64,000 bases of DNA from Macrosoma leucophasiata (Eukaryota > Arthropoda > Insecta > Lepidoptera > Hedylidae), in NCBI GenBank assembly GCA_036365455.1, contig JAWQUS010000010.1, forward strand, positions 14,826,501-14,890,500. Reading direction: 5' to 3'. Of the stretch, positions 38,000 through 50,919 are shown one piece after another (position 1 is the first letter of the stretch; each line of letters begins with the position of its first letter). A program made the position numbers and the translations under genes. The notes below the pieces were generated by a model that was not told the origin of the DNA, made no database searches, and saw only the letters and a list, made by a program, of their open reading frames with translations.

Positions 38000-40900
38000 A
38001 ATACTTCTGTATTCGCGCTGTCATGACTATTAGCACTTGTATCGCTCATGATAACTGGAGAACTTGAAAACTACATTATCGCTGTTCAACGCCGTGTTGT
38101 ACCAGAAACAAACTGAATTAATGCGTAAAACGTTTCAACAGTGTTGAACTGAAACTCAACTTTATTATTCGTTATTTTAACTGCTAATGTGGACTACACT
38201 AAGTTCACGGTTGTTAATTGTAAAATGCCTTATCTAATTTGACGTAGAAACAAATACATACTATTAGCGATGATACCGAAGGTATATAATTGTTTGAAAA
38301 TATTTTCTTGCTGACTTTGTTACACTAACTAAACTGTAGATAAATTTTTCATCGCCTTTTTGTGATATTTGGAGCGTGAACATGAGCATGGTAAAAGTGA
38401 CAAAAAATATTTATACAATTTCCATCCTACACTAAAACTATTAAGAATACTATTAAAGCGTTCGGAGCCTCGTGGAGATAATATGATCATTAGGGTCAAA
38501 TAGTTTATGTATCGGTCTGGGAGAGATCGAGCGTTGTTTCTGAATACCTAGACGGAATTATCGTAGATAAGCTATGCAAAGTATATCCTTGCTAGGAACC
38601 AGTTGGAATCAATTATTATCAATCCACACTAGGTCAGAGCAATTAGTGGGTAATGAGGAGTATGCATTTATGCATATTTAGGCATATAAGGTATTGTACA
38701 TATGCATAGATTAATAAGCCATGAATGTTCAAATTGTTCACATTAACCATCTGTATTGTTTATTTTGATTCTTATCTTTATTAGATTTCAGTTTTTCTAA
38801 AGGGCTACATGAGGTTTGTTAAAGTTATTTTTAGTAGTGACTGACTTGGAGCTCTACTTAGTGAATAATAATGACATTTACGGTGAACAGTTTTTCTTCA
38901 ATAAAAATATAAACACTCTTAATTAAATTTTAGTAATCTATATCTATAAAAATCAATTGCTGTTCGTTAGCCTAGCGATAACTCGAGAACGGCTTTACCG
39001 ATTTGCCATATTTTGGTTTTGAATGATTTTTGGAAGTCGAGAAAAGGTTTAAAAGGAAAGAAAATATGAAGAAATTGAAGGAAAATAGTAAAAACCACAA
39101 TTTTATTTTCCCATACAAATAGTCCGTATCTATGAAACCTTTGACACATTATTTCATTCTGAGGCTTTAGTAATTGTATCTGCTATATCTAAGAATACTA
39201 TACCACAAATAATATGTTCTACCAGTGAAAAAATACTTTTTGAATATCAAATGTATCTTTGTTAGATATAATTAAGCATTTAAACTCTTCTTATAATTAA
39301 CAAAACTACATGTTTTGTATAACGCAGAAAAATGGTCGAAACATCTCAACCAAATTTAGGACTGATTGCTATCAGGCTGCTAAATTGTCCATCTGGGACG
39401 GTATTTAGCCTCAATAGGTATAGGTAGGTATAACACCGAGGTTCGGTCACGCTCCCATTTAGGTATATCCACGCAAAATATCCTACAGTAATTTAAGAAA
39501 ACTGTGGAACCATTTCGTTTCTTCGGTAATTAATGAAAAGATATAGGTATCAATTTTAAGACAGTTTAAAAATAAAAGACAGACAAATAACTCATATTGT
39601 CAAGTGGTATTTTATATCATGACTAATATTTTTATTGTGATTTCAAAAAGTATATGAAATGTTAATAAATATCGTCTTTGGAACCACTAGTCTATAACCA
39701 ATACTTTTTGAGACATCACCACTTGAAAGTCGTAAGTTGTGAAATGATCTCAAATGGCTATACAAAATTGAACCTGTAAGTGACGTCACACGCTTGTGTT
39801 GGACCTACAAAATCAATGGCGAATTCAATAAATCTTAAAATATCTTCGTTAATATTGCGTTTTTGTAAATAGTTTTCAAAGTAAAAGTTGATAGGTTTTG
39901 TACAAGGAATAATAATACTGATAGTGTATTTTAATGTTTAAGATATTTTTAATGTAAATCATTTTTTTAATACTTTTTTATCTTCATAACTCTCCTACAT
40001 TGATGCACCGATTTTAATAATTTTTATGTACATACTTTTCATTTCGGCATATGTCACTTAAAACAAAAAAAATACACAATTTTCAAATAAGTACCCTATG
40101 CTAAGAAGCAAATACTTACATTTTAAAATTTTGCGAGCTAATTTGAAACTCGGGAGTTTTGTTTGTTCTATTTTAACATAAATCCGTAAGTAAGTACATA
40201 AAATATTAAATTTACCACAAAGTGGGCACTGAGACAAGCAAATAAATGATTTAAGTACATTTGGAATGTAAAAGCCGCAATAACTGTATCCCGAGGCAGA
40301 GACTTCAAAAATAAACGCGGAAAATTAATACAAAAAGGGTACACGAAAACTTGGCACGTACATTTTTCAGCAGGTCGTAACCTAGTTAAATCCATCCCGG
40401 AAAAACAGTAAGCCTAATATGATTTTGAATAGAACAATGAAATTTTGGAATGAATATGTTTGCATTTTAGTAATATAATAATCATTAGATTTGGGAAACA
40501 TCACAATGCAATTAAAACCTTGCACCTAGTACATCTCAAGAAACGTCTAGATGAGTTCGCCAATTTTTTCGATGCTGCGCTTGGTTATCTTGTACTGAAA
40601 TGTAGCGAAAACTTATGTTTGAATCTATAAATAAGACAAGCGTAGCCTCTTCAAACAACTGGCTGTAAAAATTAATCCCACGCAATTTTCTGTATCGTAT
40701 AAATCAAAACAATATCCTCATATCAAAGGCCCAATGGGAGGTTGGTTGTAAAGATAAAATATCAAAGCTGTTGTGAATACAAAAAGAAATGTATACTCGA
40801 ATAATACGGTTTGAATTTTATATCATGTTAAAACTTAAATCTTTATATAAAATTAAAACTTTACATTACATTTATTTAAGTAGCCATATTAAAATGATAA

Positions 40901-41640
40901 ACTGCGTATTTCGATGGTCTGCAAATTTAGAAAAGGCGAATGACGAAACAAATTTCGCTGGGAATGGTTGTAGGAGAATAGGAAAAGCATGAATGACCTA
41001 TCTGGACTATAAATAATATAATTAATGGCAATCTATCGTGTTAGCTTTCTAGGTATAAATTGCCAAGTCTATTTGTCTGATTTGTGATCAAATATATATA
41101 GGTACTGTTAACTACATTGTTGGCAATACCATTCAAGATATATAAATCGTAAATAATATCTATATCTAATACTGCTAAAGCTAAAAGTTACGTCTTTGTT
41201 GGAAGAATATTTCCACGCCTATATTTACGAATTTACCTATAATTAAATTGAATTTGATATTACCTGTATTTGCTATATTTTACCAGCTAAACTTCTTATA
41301 TGCATTTTTGAAAAAATATATTACAAAGATTTATATTACATACTTATTATATTATCTTCATTAAGCATAAAGTTGCCTATAATCAACCCGAACAAAATCC
41401 CGACAAGGATAATTTTATTATATGTATAACTAAATGTATCACTAGTAAATAAGTATAATTATATTATTGCGGTGTTGGTAAATGCAACTAAGAAGCAAAA
41501 GAAATCAAATGAATGTGATGAAAGCGATTAGAAAAATGTACGTACTGGTTACAAAATGATTTCATGCGCTTCAAAATGACTGATCTGTACTGACCTTTTA
41601 TTGGTTATCTGTTAATTGAAGAGGAGTCGTCAATATTTAT
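38000..41640. other. upstream of Rab3 coding region; no exon recognised
   Basis: Probably the first Rab3 intron or intergenic DNA. Contains one Helitron-like repeat and otherwise AT-rich sequence. Confidence 0.35.
38940..39190. repeat. Helitron-like repeat fragment
   Basis: ATCTATAAAAATCAATTGCT, GAAAATAGTAAAAA, TTTTCCCATACAAATAGTCC and CATTCTGAGGC also occur in order at 62.8-63.4 kb, where the sequence ends GTTTGCCGGGTCAGCTAATA. The pattern resembles non-autonomous lepidopteran Helitrons. Confidence 0.45.
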
Positions 41641-42190
41641 ATTTTTGTGTAAAATCCCAGCGATGTAACGGTAGCAGCCCGCCTATCGCCGTCTCTTTTA
41701 CATTCGTACCACGCAACGGGAGTGGGAGCCAGTGGTTTACGCGTTTATCGATTATTTTCTACTTACTTCGCAGCTCTTACGACAGCTAAACGATTGTATA
41801 AATCCTTTCTTAATAACTTTTAGAACACTTTCGAACACAATGCCACTAGTTCTGTCGATTTCAGCATGTAAAATCGATAATTTGGTAATGTACAATTGTT
41901 CCCCTCCACTACACCCCAACACTAACACTGTCTGTTCTAATGCTATTCTCAAATGACTTAGCAGCAAAATATGTGCGTCTCGTTACAATTATCTTTTATT
42001 TTTACAAAACTACTGAAAAGGACTGAGCAATATTTTACGCTCACAGCTGTTACCCACGTCCTGCGAGCTTCTCTCGCGGTGGCAAGGGAGTGGGAAGGAA
42101 ATTCAAGATGGCGGACTAATGCGCGCGCAGCCTACCCGAACAGCCTGTCAGATTTCTACACAAACAAATCCATTTTCTTTAACAAGTGAA
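41640..42190. promoter_or_regulatory. candidate promoter and 5' exon region
   Basis: GC and CpG content rises at 42,050-42,145 (GCGAGCTTCTCTCGCGGTGG, GCGCGCGCAG), and CAAGATGGCGGAC at about 42,104 resembles the YY1-type initiator common at insect and vertebrate start sites. It lies between Rab3 (minus) and a plus-strand exon at 42,915, so it could serve either or both. Confidence 0.35.
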
Positions 42191-42914
42191 GAATACTTGT
42201 TACGCTACGTTTTAATTTCTGGCTAATATGCAATCTTGTGGATCATTTTCGTTTCGTAACACTATGAAAGAGATTATTATATTGTGGTGTAAATATTTTT
42301 TACTTTTAGTGAATGTTAGCTCCTTTTGATATTGTAAGAGTTAACTTTAATCCTAGATTTACAACGAGTTGCTCAAAAAATCTGGCAACTCTCGCCTATG
42401 GTATGATGACAAACAAAGTTTCTTATTGTAATATTCTATTTTATTAGAAGTGGCTTCTAAATTCGAGAGACGTTGACGGTCTATTTTTAGAAACGAATAT
42501 TGCCTGGCTGGGTTTCTTGCGGTTTTTGTTTTATTTAAGTCTAGAGCAGGATAGCTCAAATATTATAAGATTTTGAATAACAATCGAATATCATTTTATT
42601 TTGTTTTGATTGTCCAACATAGGTCAAATTATACGTATTACGTACGTAAATAGTACGAAATACGGAATATAATACAGCACAGTGTTTCCTTGCATATAAA
42701 TAATCTGAAATAAAACCTTTTGTGCTGAAGATTTTTAATTGGGTGGTGGTTAAATTCAAATTACTTCTGCCTTAAGATTTGACATGAAAATAAACATTTT
42801 GCCCTTAGCTTTACTTTAATGAAAGCCTTGACCCGTTTTCAGCCTAATTACATGCAGAGTCTGTGGGTTTCTTTATTCATCATACGTTTCCTTCTCTTGC
42901 TTTGTTATTTTCAG

Positions 42915-42944
42915 TTCATGGCGAATGAAAACGGTGTACATAAG
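42915..42944 (+). CDS. putative first coding exon of an unidentified plus-strand gene
   Basis: A pyrimidine-rich acceptor (CTTTGTTATTTTCAG) is followed by TTCATGGCGAATGAAAACGG and, after MANENGVHK, the donor AAG/GTGGGT. Splice signals and start context are good for so short an exon, and the preceding 750 bp include a promoter-like patch. No continuing exon could be found in the remaining window, so the gene is not identified; chance is possible. Confidence 0.35.
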
Positions 42945-43490
42945 GTGGGTACTTTTCCTTTCATTATCTATTTAAGGTAAGTAAATTATGTACTTACTCT
43001 AGTCAGATCTATGTAACTTCTTATAAAACGAAACATTCGTATCTAAATTGAAAGTTTTATAAAGCATGATACTTATTACTTTCACTATTTCTGATCTGTT
43101 TGTTATTGTTACCTCTAGCTTGCAATGTTCTTTAATTTGAAGCAGCATATCGAAATACTTTACGTATTTCATTTGTAACAGAAGCCCTTAATAAAAAAAT
43201 TAAAGCTCCTAACTCGCACGAGTTTATTTATTTTAAAAGTCACCTTAGCTTACTCAAAATGAATAAGTTTAATGAAAACCTCTCACGATCCTACTGGATC
43301 TCCATAAGTTTTCCATAAGTTTATTAGTCCTTGTTACGTTAGATAAATGTTAAAAAAGCACATGAGGTATGTCAGGATTGGAATATCTTGCCCTTCACAC
43401 GGGGTAGGCAGGGAGCCCACCCCTGAGGGATACGAAAGCTTTATGTATACCTTGTGTCAAATTTTGAAAACCTCCTCATTATTCAGAGAA
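42945..43490. other. no feature recognised
   Basis: AT-rich; would be an intron if the exon at 42,915 is real. Confidence 0.3.
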
Positions 43491-43496
43491 TGCTTA

Positions 43497-43612
43497 TTAA
43501 AATTCCCACCAACCCACATTGGAGCAGCGTGGTGGAGTAAGCTCCAGGTCTCCCCCCAAAAAGGAAAGGGACTCGTGCCCAGCAGTGGGACGTGTTGCCA
43601 TTAATATTATTA
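43497..43612 (+). repeat. LR2 repeat, 5'-truncated
   Basis: CCACCAACCCACATTGGAGC through GTGCCCAGCAGTGGGACGTG, then ATTAATATTATTATT. Only the 3' third is present, as expected of target-primed insertion. Confidence 0.75.
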
Positions 43613-43744
43613 TTTACTATTAACATTTTAAATGCGTTAGATAGGCCAAAATGAAGCCAGAGGACATCCACCATTCTAGAAATCCCTGTACGTCTTATGT
43701 CTGCAGGTTGAAGGCACAGGCCAAAGATATTATTCAGTTTATTC

Positions 43745-43865
43745 ATTTATTTCATATAATTAGGCTCCTGAAGAGCACTTTTACATAGTCATTTTTTTAA
43801 ACTAACCTAGAGTGAATAACCACTAATAATAATAAAAAACACATAATAAATTAAATAGACACTGA
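43745..43865. repeat. dispersed repeat shared with 54.2-54.4 kb
   Basis: CCTAGAGTGAATAACCACTA matches ACCTAGAGCGAATAACCATT at 54,290. Confidence 0.4.
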
Positions 43866-43954
43866 ACAATTTTGTAGAAAAAATTTTAAAAACAGGTATA
43901 AAAACTTTTTTAGGCTTTCGTATTTAACGAGGCTTCACCATACTTTTTAATGAA

Positions 43955-44260
43955 CGATGGTGGCAAACAATCTTACAGCTCATTTTCAAGTGAATACTAC
44001 ATACAGCCTATAGACATCTACACAAAAGCACACACATTTTAACCGGGTCTTTACGAGTCACGAGATACCATTTTCGATAAAAAATATGCTTTTTACCTAT
44101 ATCCTGACGTTTCGGCTTGGTCGGGAAAAAGTATATTTTTATCGAAAATAGTATCGCGTTTCAACCCGTAAAAAAATGTGTATGATGAATCTACACAAAA
44201 ACTGAATTCCAAATACAAATGCGTTGCCACACTTAAAACCTATTAAACTTCAATCAAATG
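43955..44260 (-). repeat. LR1 repeat with nested foldback
   Basis: LR1 blocks at 43,960-44,027 (GTGGCAAACAATCTTACAGC) resume at 44,189; the foldback at 44,028 separates them. Confidence 0.6.
44028..44188. mobile_element. 161-bp foldback element with target duplication
   Basis: Inverted complementary arms (GAGATACCATTTTCGATAAA versus its near complement at 44,130-44,155) around GACGTTTCGGCTTGG. ATCTACACAAAA occurs on both sides (44,016-44,027 and 44,189-44,200). Confidence 0.7.
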
Positions 44261-44717
44261 AAACAGAATTACAATCTTACGTCCATACATCAATGTTTAT
44301 ATGTCATGTATCGTAGTGAGGAGATATGGCGTTGTTTCATTAGGGCAAACTCTAAATCCCTTGGAATTAGGGTTCGGTAGGTAACCCAACCCAACGAATT
44401 AATTAAAGTTGGAGCAACTGTACTGCTTATTGCTGCAGGAATAATTTTGTGTCGCTTAGAAAACGTTCCGCACACAATTTTTGTCGAAGCTTTAAATCCA
44501 AACATCCATCCCGCAAACAAAATAAAACGTTATATTTTAATCTTAATTTCTACTCACTAGTTCAACACACATTTTGGGTTCAATAAGCTGTTGAAAGATC
44601 ATATTTTTCTAAGTGAGTTATGCACAAAATTAAATATATTATTTGGCACAGTTAAAGTATAAGGCGAAATGTAAAAATGTAGAAACCATCAACTAATAAA
44701 CATATATAGGACAACCC

Positions 44718-44905
44718 AGTCAGTCTAGCCATGGGTGTCGACCGCTCGATTCAGGGTCACGGGTTCGATTCCAACACCGAGACAAATATTTAATTTTGTA
44801 TCACCTCTAGATAATTCTGTCGAGTCTGGGTTTTTGTATATTATGTACTATGTGTGTACAACGGAACCCACGGAACAGATTTATACCGAGTGAAACTGTT
44901 TTTTT
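44718..44905 (+). repeat. SINE-B, tRNA-derived, degenerate
   Basis: CCAGTCAGTCTAGCCATGGG, TTCAGGGTCACGGGTTCGAT (B box), then TATGTGTGTACAACGGAACC, the SINE-B body. Confidence 0.65.
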
Positions 44906-47430
44906 TTAATATTCACGCAATAACTGACTAAAATTATAAAAAATACCGAAAAGTAAAAATTAATATTACTTATCAATTATACAAAAACATGATCGCTTAC
45001 AGTTGGGGGTTAATTTTGTCAGCACACATAATATTAATATGTTCGTATCTTTGCTTTCACGAATATTAAAGCGATGAGATTACACCACTCTCCACACATA
45101 TTATTATAACGCACTAAGGGTGAGATTCACAGACCGCACTACGACATTACATAAATGCGCAAGAGTGCAGGGCTTTGAACTGTACATTTACGGTGAAAAC
45201 TATGAATCATAATAATACGTGTCATTTTTTAATCAGAACCAGATTGAGGATTAAAATAAAAAACAAAAAGTTTAAATATATAAAGAATTAATTGGACTAT
45301 GAATCGTGGTCGAATAACATTAAAGTTACCTTCTATTAACTAATGAGATGATACGAGACGAATAAAAGCTAGGAATAGTTCAAGAAAAAGATAAGAAGTA
45401 ATTTCAAACTTCATCTAAATCCCAGAGCTTTACTAAGGATGGGACAGTCGGAGGTATATCGATGTCTCTGAAACATCCTTGTTTTGATTGATAAACATAT
45501 TCATACGAGACGTTAATGTTATTCTTTACGATATTTTCATGCTTTTTGAGCAAGTCTTAGAATAATAACTATTTAAAATATTAATTGTGGCAAACAAACT
45601 TGCAGTTTCAATGGAAGGTAAATTAGGACTGCAGCCTTAATGCTATTCTACACAAAAAACCGAACGTAAATATACAGATGCGATGCCACTTCTGAGGCTT
45701 TAATTCATTTTACGTCTGTGATCTCTTTTATAGTTACCACGGAGTAACACAATACAATACCGATGTTTTCATTAATATTACTTTTGAGAAAAGTCTAAAA
45801 TAATTATAACTCATATTATAGCGCCACTTTGCGTTTGGCGTAATCTTATTAATCAAAACAATCTATGCCTGGCAAAACAATTGAATGTTATGTTAAGCAT
45901 AGTTAATTTGTTTTGTACCGATATTTATTAATTTATTTATTTTACACTCTTCATAATACGAAGAACAAATTTTATATAAAATTTGATATTGTTGGCAGCA
46001 TAAGGTCTATAAGGTCTTGAGCTTCGAGAGGATGTTACCGTCTGCATAACAATAGGAAATCAATTGTCATATTTGTCTCGTGGCTCAACAGGCAAGGTTT
46101 CGGCACGTCGATGTTTTATTTTCTGGCGAATCGATACGCCGATGTTTTCACTTGCGACATTACATCCCTAATCTAAACGAGGTCAAATATAGAATGTTGG
46201 AATATAGGGCGGTTACGTTTCCGCGACTAGAATATAGTTTACATACTAATACCAATTGTGAACGCATTGAATAGCAACAAGTATGCAATAGACATCCACG
46301 TTGAAAAATTCAACGCTTGCAAACATTTTATAATGTAATTGTAAATCCACCGCAATTAGTCCCATACCTTTCCTCTCCAAATAAATAATGTGGATGTTGC
46401 TGGATTCACATTTTTATCGGAAGAGAGATTAATCAACACTTAACAGTTCTTGAAAAAAAAATATTTCTCAAAATGAGTTATCTAACCGAAGAAATAGAAC
46501 GTAATACTTAGAGATACAATACATATATTATTTACATATATATGCTATTTTAAATACTATTACATTAATTATTATTGACTGTTTCGATGCCAGCGACATC
46601 TGTGTGGAATAAACCTGAACTGCTACAGTTAGCTCAACTCCTACTTATCTTTTTTACCTACTGACACCTGAGTTCAAGCCAGAAATAAGTACCTTTTAAA
46701 AAGTTCACTCTCGTAAACAGAGATGTCTCTAGAAACAATAACGAGCTAAAGTTATTTTCAAAATAAGACTAAAATAACAACTACTCGTCTGTTTATATTA
46801 TTGTCATTACGGTATGGTGGTGGTATAAATCGTTATCGTAATATTTCGTTTTTGGGATATTTTGGGTGAACTTTACTGATTTGGATCTAATCAAAGTTTA
46901 AATGGTACTTATTTCATAATTTTAAGAATTCGTACCGTTAGATTAAATAACACCAATGTGTCTTATTAAAAACGATATATGATTAATTGAATAAATTACT
47001 CGTGTTAAAACTCAATTTAAATGACGTCGAATTTACACCCGGTATGAAATTTAACTGGCGATTTGTGCTTGAAATGTATTTACTTTTGCTACCCCTTCGG
47101 GGCTCAATGCGTGACTACTTGTCTAATAAATTCAAAGCTTTAACTTCAGTAGTTAATTACGTTTTATATTATTAGTGTTTCTAAAATAAATAATGAAGAG
47201 ACAGGTTAGACGGTCTCCTCGAAGTTTAGTAAAGAGTATGTTTCCGGCAGGAAAATTTTTTTTGTACTACCATTCTTTGAACATAACCTCGTAAGGGTAC
47301 GTAAAGTGATTTTAATTAGCTCATCGAAATAAAAATTGGATGTAGATTGCATGAGAAGTAAATTTTTGGAGAACCTTGCTCTACACTTCACATGCCTACG
47401 ATTTATGTAATATTAATAATAATAATATAA
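44906..47430. other. AT-rich sequence; one old LR1 copy, no gene
   Basis: Apart from the degenerate LR1 at 45,588 nothing was recognised; short open frames here show no similarity. Confidence 0.35.
45588..45775 (-). repeat. LR1 repeat, degenerate
   Basis: TGTGGCAAACAAACTTGCAG, GGACTGCAGCCTTAATG and GATGCGATGCCACTTCTGAG keep LR1 order. Confidence 0.55.
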
Positions 47431-47432
47431 TA

Positions 47433-47763
47433 ATAATGGCAACTCTTGAAATGTCCCACTGCTGGGCACGAGTTTCTCCACTTTTTTTGGGAGAAGGCCT
47501 GGAGCTTATTCCACCACGCTGTTCCTATGCGGGTTGGTGGAGATACGGGTTAGTGGACAACCCGCTGTCGAATGTTTTCAAACCGCCCATAAGGCCTCCG
47601 ACAAGTTTTAACACTGCTATCTATCGATAGCAACCGGGTCCCCGGGTCCGACGGCTTAGCGTGCCCTCCGAAGCACGGACACGCGCATTTTAATTTGCCT
47701 CTAGCGGTTAACCGAGTAGATCGCTTATGATCTACACCAGCCGCGGGGCCATGCGCGCTTCAT
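47433..47763 (-). repeat. LR2 repeat, complete
   Basis: From GCGCATGGCCCCGCGGCTGG (47,740-47,759 on the minus strand) to CAGTGGGACATTTCAAG at the left, with an ATTATTATATTATTATTAA tail. Confidence 0.8.
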
Positions 47764-47789
47764 GTAATATTAATCAACTTAACATTTTT

Positions 47790-47945
47790 AGGGTTCCGTA
47801 GTAAACATAGTTTCGCCATGTCCGTCTGTCTGTCTGTCCGTCCGTCCGCGGTTTAGCGCAAAAAATATTAGTACTAGAGACTTGAAATTTGGCACAAGTA
47901 TACATCTGTATTACGCCGAGAAAGTGGTTGAATAAAACATTTTTT
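47790..47945 (-). repeat. CAGACAGA-type repeat fragment
   Basis: GTCTGTCTGTCTGTCCGTCC preceded by AGGGTTCCGTAG, matching the 16.2-kb family in inverse orientation. Confidence 0.55.
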
Positions 47946-48070
47946 TTTATTTAGGGTTACCTTACCTCTTACCTCTCCTACATGTAACGCGCGGATATTT
48001 ATTTAATTTTTCGTTTTTTATACAGTGTGATATCGTTGGATAGGTCTTTCAAAAATGTTAGGGGTTTTTT

Positions 48071-49142
48071 CGCAAGAGCTGCAAACAAGCATACTTAATT
48101 ACATCTATTTACCACTCCATCAAATTACACAACAACATCTACAGATATCAATGTAGATTTGTTGCTACTTTCGAGGTCTAAGGGATCTGGAAATTACGAG
48201 ACCGTACATTATTTAATTTATTTTAATATTGTTATATGTTACTAGTTTAGATTAGTTAGTACCTAGAGTGTACCTTCTTAGTGTTGCGCACCCTACTGTA
48301 ATTTTTTCTGTATTTCTTTCGTTTGTTTGGTTGCCTGGAAGAAATTGCTCTTAGGTGATAAGGCCGCCCATTGTCACATATGTCAAAAATGTAATCTTAA
48401 CCGATGTACTTTTGGTGTGCAATAAAGTGTACTATTAATATTATTATATTTATCACGAATATTCGGAACACGACAGAGCTGAATCCTCTCATTTAGCGGC
48501 AAGTAGAATAACTAAACTTTACTGGTGGTAGAGCTCCAGTGATTGAGCTCGCGGGCATAGGCACCACCGCATTACCTAACGTACTTGCCGCTAAAATTAA
48601 ATGGTAGTGTTCAGCACTATAGTGTTCCGGTCAGGTGTTAATGTACGGCCCTGTAATTGGCCGGCACAGAGGCAACCTTAGGCCTCAGGAGTGGCAACGC
48701 ATCTGCATTTTGACCTCTGGTCTTTGTGTGAGTGTCAAAAAAGAAAAATTATTTTTTATATTAGTTTCAAAATATAACATTTTCTTTTCGCAAGAGTTGC
48801 AAACAAGCATACATATTTACTTTTCTACCACTCCATCAAATTACACGATAACATCTACAGATATAAATCTAGATTTGTTGCCACTTCTGAGGTCTAAGGC
48901 CTCTGGAAATTACGAGACCGTACATTATTTATCACCTGTAGAATATTCGGAACATGACAGAGCTGAATCCCAATTAATGTACGGCCATGCAATTTCCGGC
49001 ACAGAGGCATGACACCTAAGCCTAAGCCTCAAACGCATTTGCATTTTGACCTCTGGTCTTTGTGTGGGTGTCTATAGGCTGCAGTCATCACCTAACATCA
49101 ATGTGAACTGCATGCTTGTTTGCCACTTCCATTACATAAAAA
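48071..49142. repeat. cluster of four LR1 copies in alternating orientation
   Basis: Minus copy 48,071-48,510 (split by another element), plus copy 48,528-48,740, minus copy 48,786-48,982, and a truncated plus copy 48,983-49,142. The two minus copies share the same 5' flank (TTCGCAAGAG.TGCAAACAAGC) and the same ACGAGACCGTACATTATTTA, which indicates duplication of a unit. Confidence 0.75.
48207..48447 (+). mobile_element. non-LTR 3' tail inserted into LR1
   Basis: TTGGTTGCCTGGAAGAAATT, GGTGATAAGGCCGCCCATTG and GTGTGCAATAAAGTGTAC form the 3' UTR of a lepidopteran non-LTR family. The flanks join to LR1 when compared with 48,930-48,950. Confidence 0.6.
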
Positions 49143-49710
49143 AAAGTAATGCTTAAGTGCCTCTCCTCCGAACTTCATCACTAGCTTACATATTATTATT
49201 TTGAAGTTAATGTTAATACATTTAGGCGGGTTTGATTTGTTTCCATTTCAGAGGAGTTTTTCCAGATTCATTGATTGGCGAATAATTACCTGCAATTTGT
49301 AACTTGAGACAAATAAGATTTTCCTCGGAAATTAGAGGTCTGCCCAAAGAAAAAAGAAACCTTTCCTTTGTGACCTCCTGGACCGGCGGCACATTACGTG
49401 CCTTTTTTGACTAAATAGCCTGTTTAAGGGACACCGTGACAGCTCGCTATAATGTTAAAATAACTAGACTAGATAAAATACAAATTACAACACTATTTGC
49501 CTCTGATAAAATTGCAACACTACAGTACACGCGCCTCTTTTTTTGACTCGAGTACACGCATGGCCTACTGCAGTAGGCCATTTTAAAATGTTAATAACTT
49601 TTATATTTTTAATTATCTGCTTTAAACAACATATGTAACAGTAAAGATATTTGCCACTGGGAATCAATATAAAAAGAAGATAATAAAGAAAACTTTGGAT
49701 TGATACGAAA
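49143..49710. other. no gene recognised
   Basis: AT-rich; no repeat or ORF of note. Confidence 0.35.
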
Positions 49711-49711
49711 A

Positions 49712-49890
49712 TGACGACCCGGTTAGTCCAGTGGTGTGAGACAACCGTTTGATTCGTAGGGTCGCGGGCTCGATCCCCGCACCGGGATAAATATTTGTAT
49801 GGCCTGCAGATATTTTTTCGGGTCTGAGTGATCGTGTGTTATGAGTGTACAACGGCACTTACGACACAGGCTTATACACGGAATAGATAC
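49712..49890 (+). repeat. SINE-B, tRNA-derived
   Basis: ACCCGGTTAGTCCAGTGGTG (A box), GGTCGCGGGCTCGATCCCCG (B box), then GAGTGTACAACGGCACTTAC. The tRNA-like head is well preserved. Confidence 0.8.
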
Positions 49891-49907
49891 ATATAGATTT
49901 TACTGGT

Positions 49908-50193
49908 GGTAGAGCTCCAGAGACGGAGCTCGCGGGCGTAGGCACCACCGCATTACCTAATATACTTGCCGCTAAATGGTAGTGTTCAACACTATCGTGT
50001 TCCGGTCAGGTGGTAATGTACGGCTCTGTAATTTCCGGCACAGAGGAAGACCTTAGGCCTCAGGAGTGGTATCGCATCTGCATTTTGACCTTGGTCTTTG
50101 TGTGGGTGTCTATAGGCTGCAGTCATCACTTAACATCAATGTAAACTGCATGCTTGTTTACCACTTCCATTACATAAAAAAAAAAAAAAAAAA
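49908..50193 (+). repeat. LR1 repeat, complete, with A tail
   Basis: From GGTGGTAGAGCTCCAGAGAC to TTTACCACTTCCATTACAT followed by about 19 A. One of the best-preserved copies. Confidence 0.85.
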
Positions 50194-50915
50194 ATAGATA
50201 AATAAAGATGAAATGGTAATGTGGGCGTGGCAAGCGCATGACAACTATGCGTGTACACACACAGTTCGGCAGAACCATTCGTTCGCCGCTGGTAGTGTCG
50301 TGTAGACTGCTTCGAACGACGCATCTCTTGGTAAAATACCATGTAGTGCCAATTTTAACATGTAATATGAAATGTCAGACCTCAAGTATAAAGCGAGGAG
50401 GTATATCTTTTGATCGGTAAGTCACAAATAACATTTATTGTTATAATACTTGTAAAAAACGAATAAATATACAAAGGAATATGAATATTCGAACTTAAAC
50501 TGCATTATTTAAACGTTACTGCTAGCGAATACATTGCTCGTTAAGCACTCGCTCAATTAACGCTATTACTGTCTCCGCTGGCAATGTACAGCATGTAATG
50601 CGTTCGCTACACTTCGACTAGTTTATTGGTGAGTATATTGTTGTGTGCGTGCGAGTGTTTATTGTCTACGGGCGTTACATCTTAGTATGCAAACTTACGC
50701 AAGCGAATAGCTGCCCTGAGATTAATGTGTGGGTGATTGTCGAGATGGTGTTACATTTGTGTAAGAAATTGCACGGTGGGAGAAAAGCGGCGACACTGGT
50801 TCTAATACTAAATTGAAGCAAAGGCCTTTCCATCCTTATTTATCTATTCCGTGGGTTTATACCTAGCGTGGGGCTGTGAGTGTTAGCGTATCTATTATTA
50901 ATTATCACGATTAAC
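50194..50915. other. no gene; short SINE-B tail-like motif
   Basis: GGTTTATACCTAGCGTGGGG near 50,855 resembles the 3' end of SINE-B at 60.0 kb. Otherwise nothing recognised. Confidence 0.35.
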
Positions 50916-50919
50916 AGTA

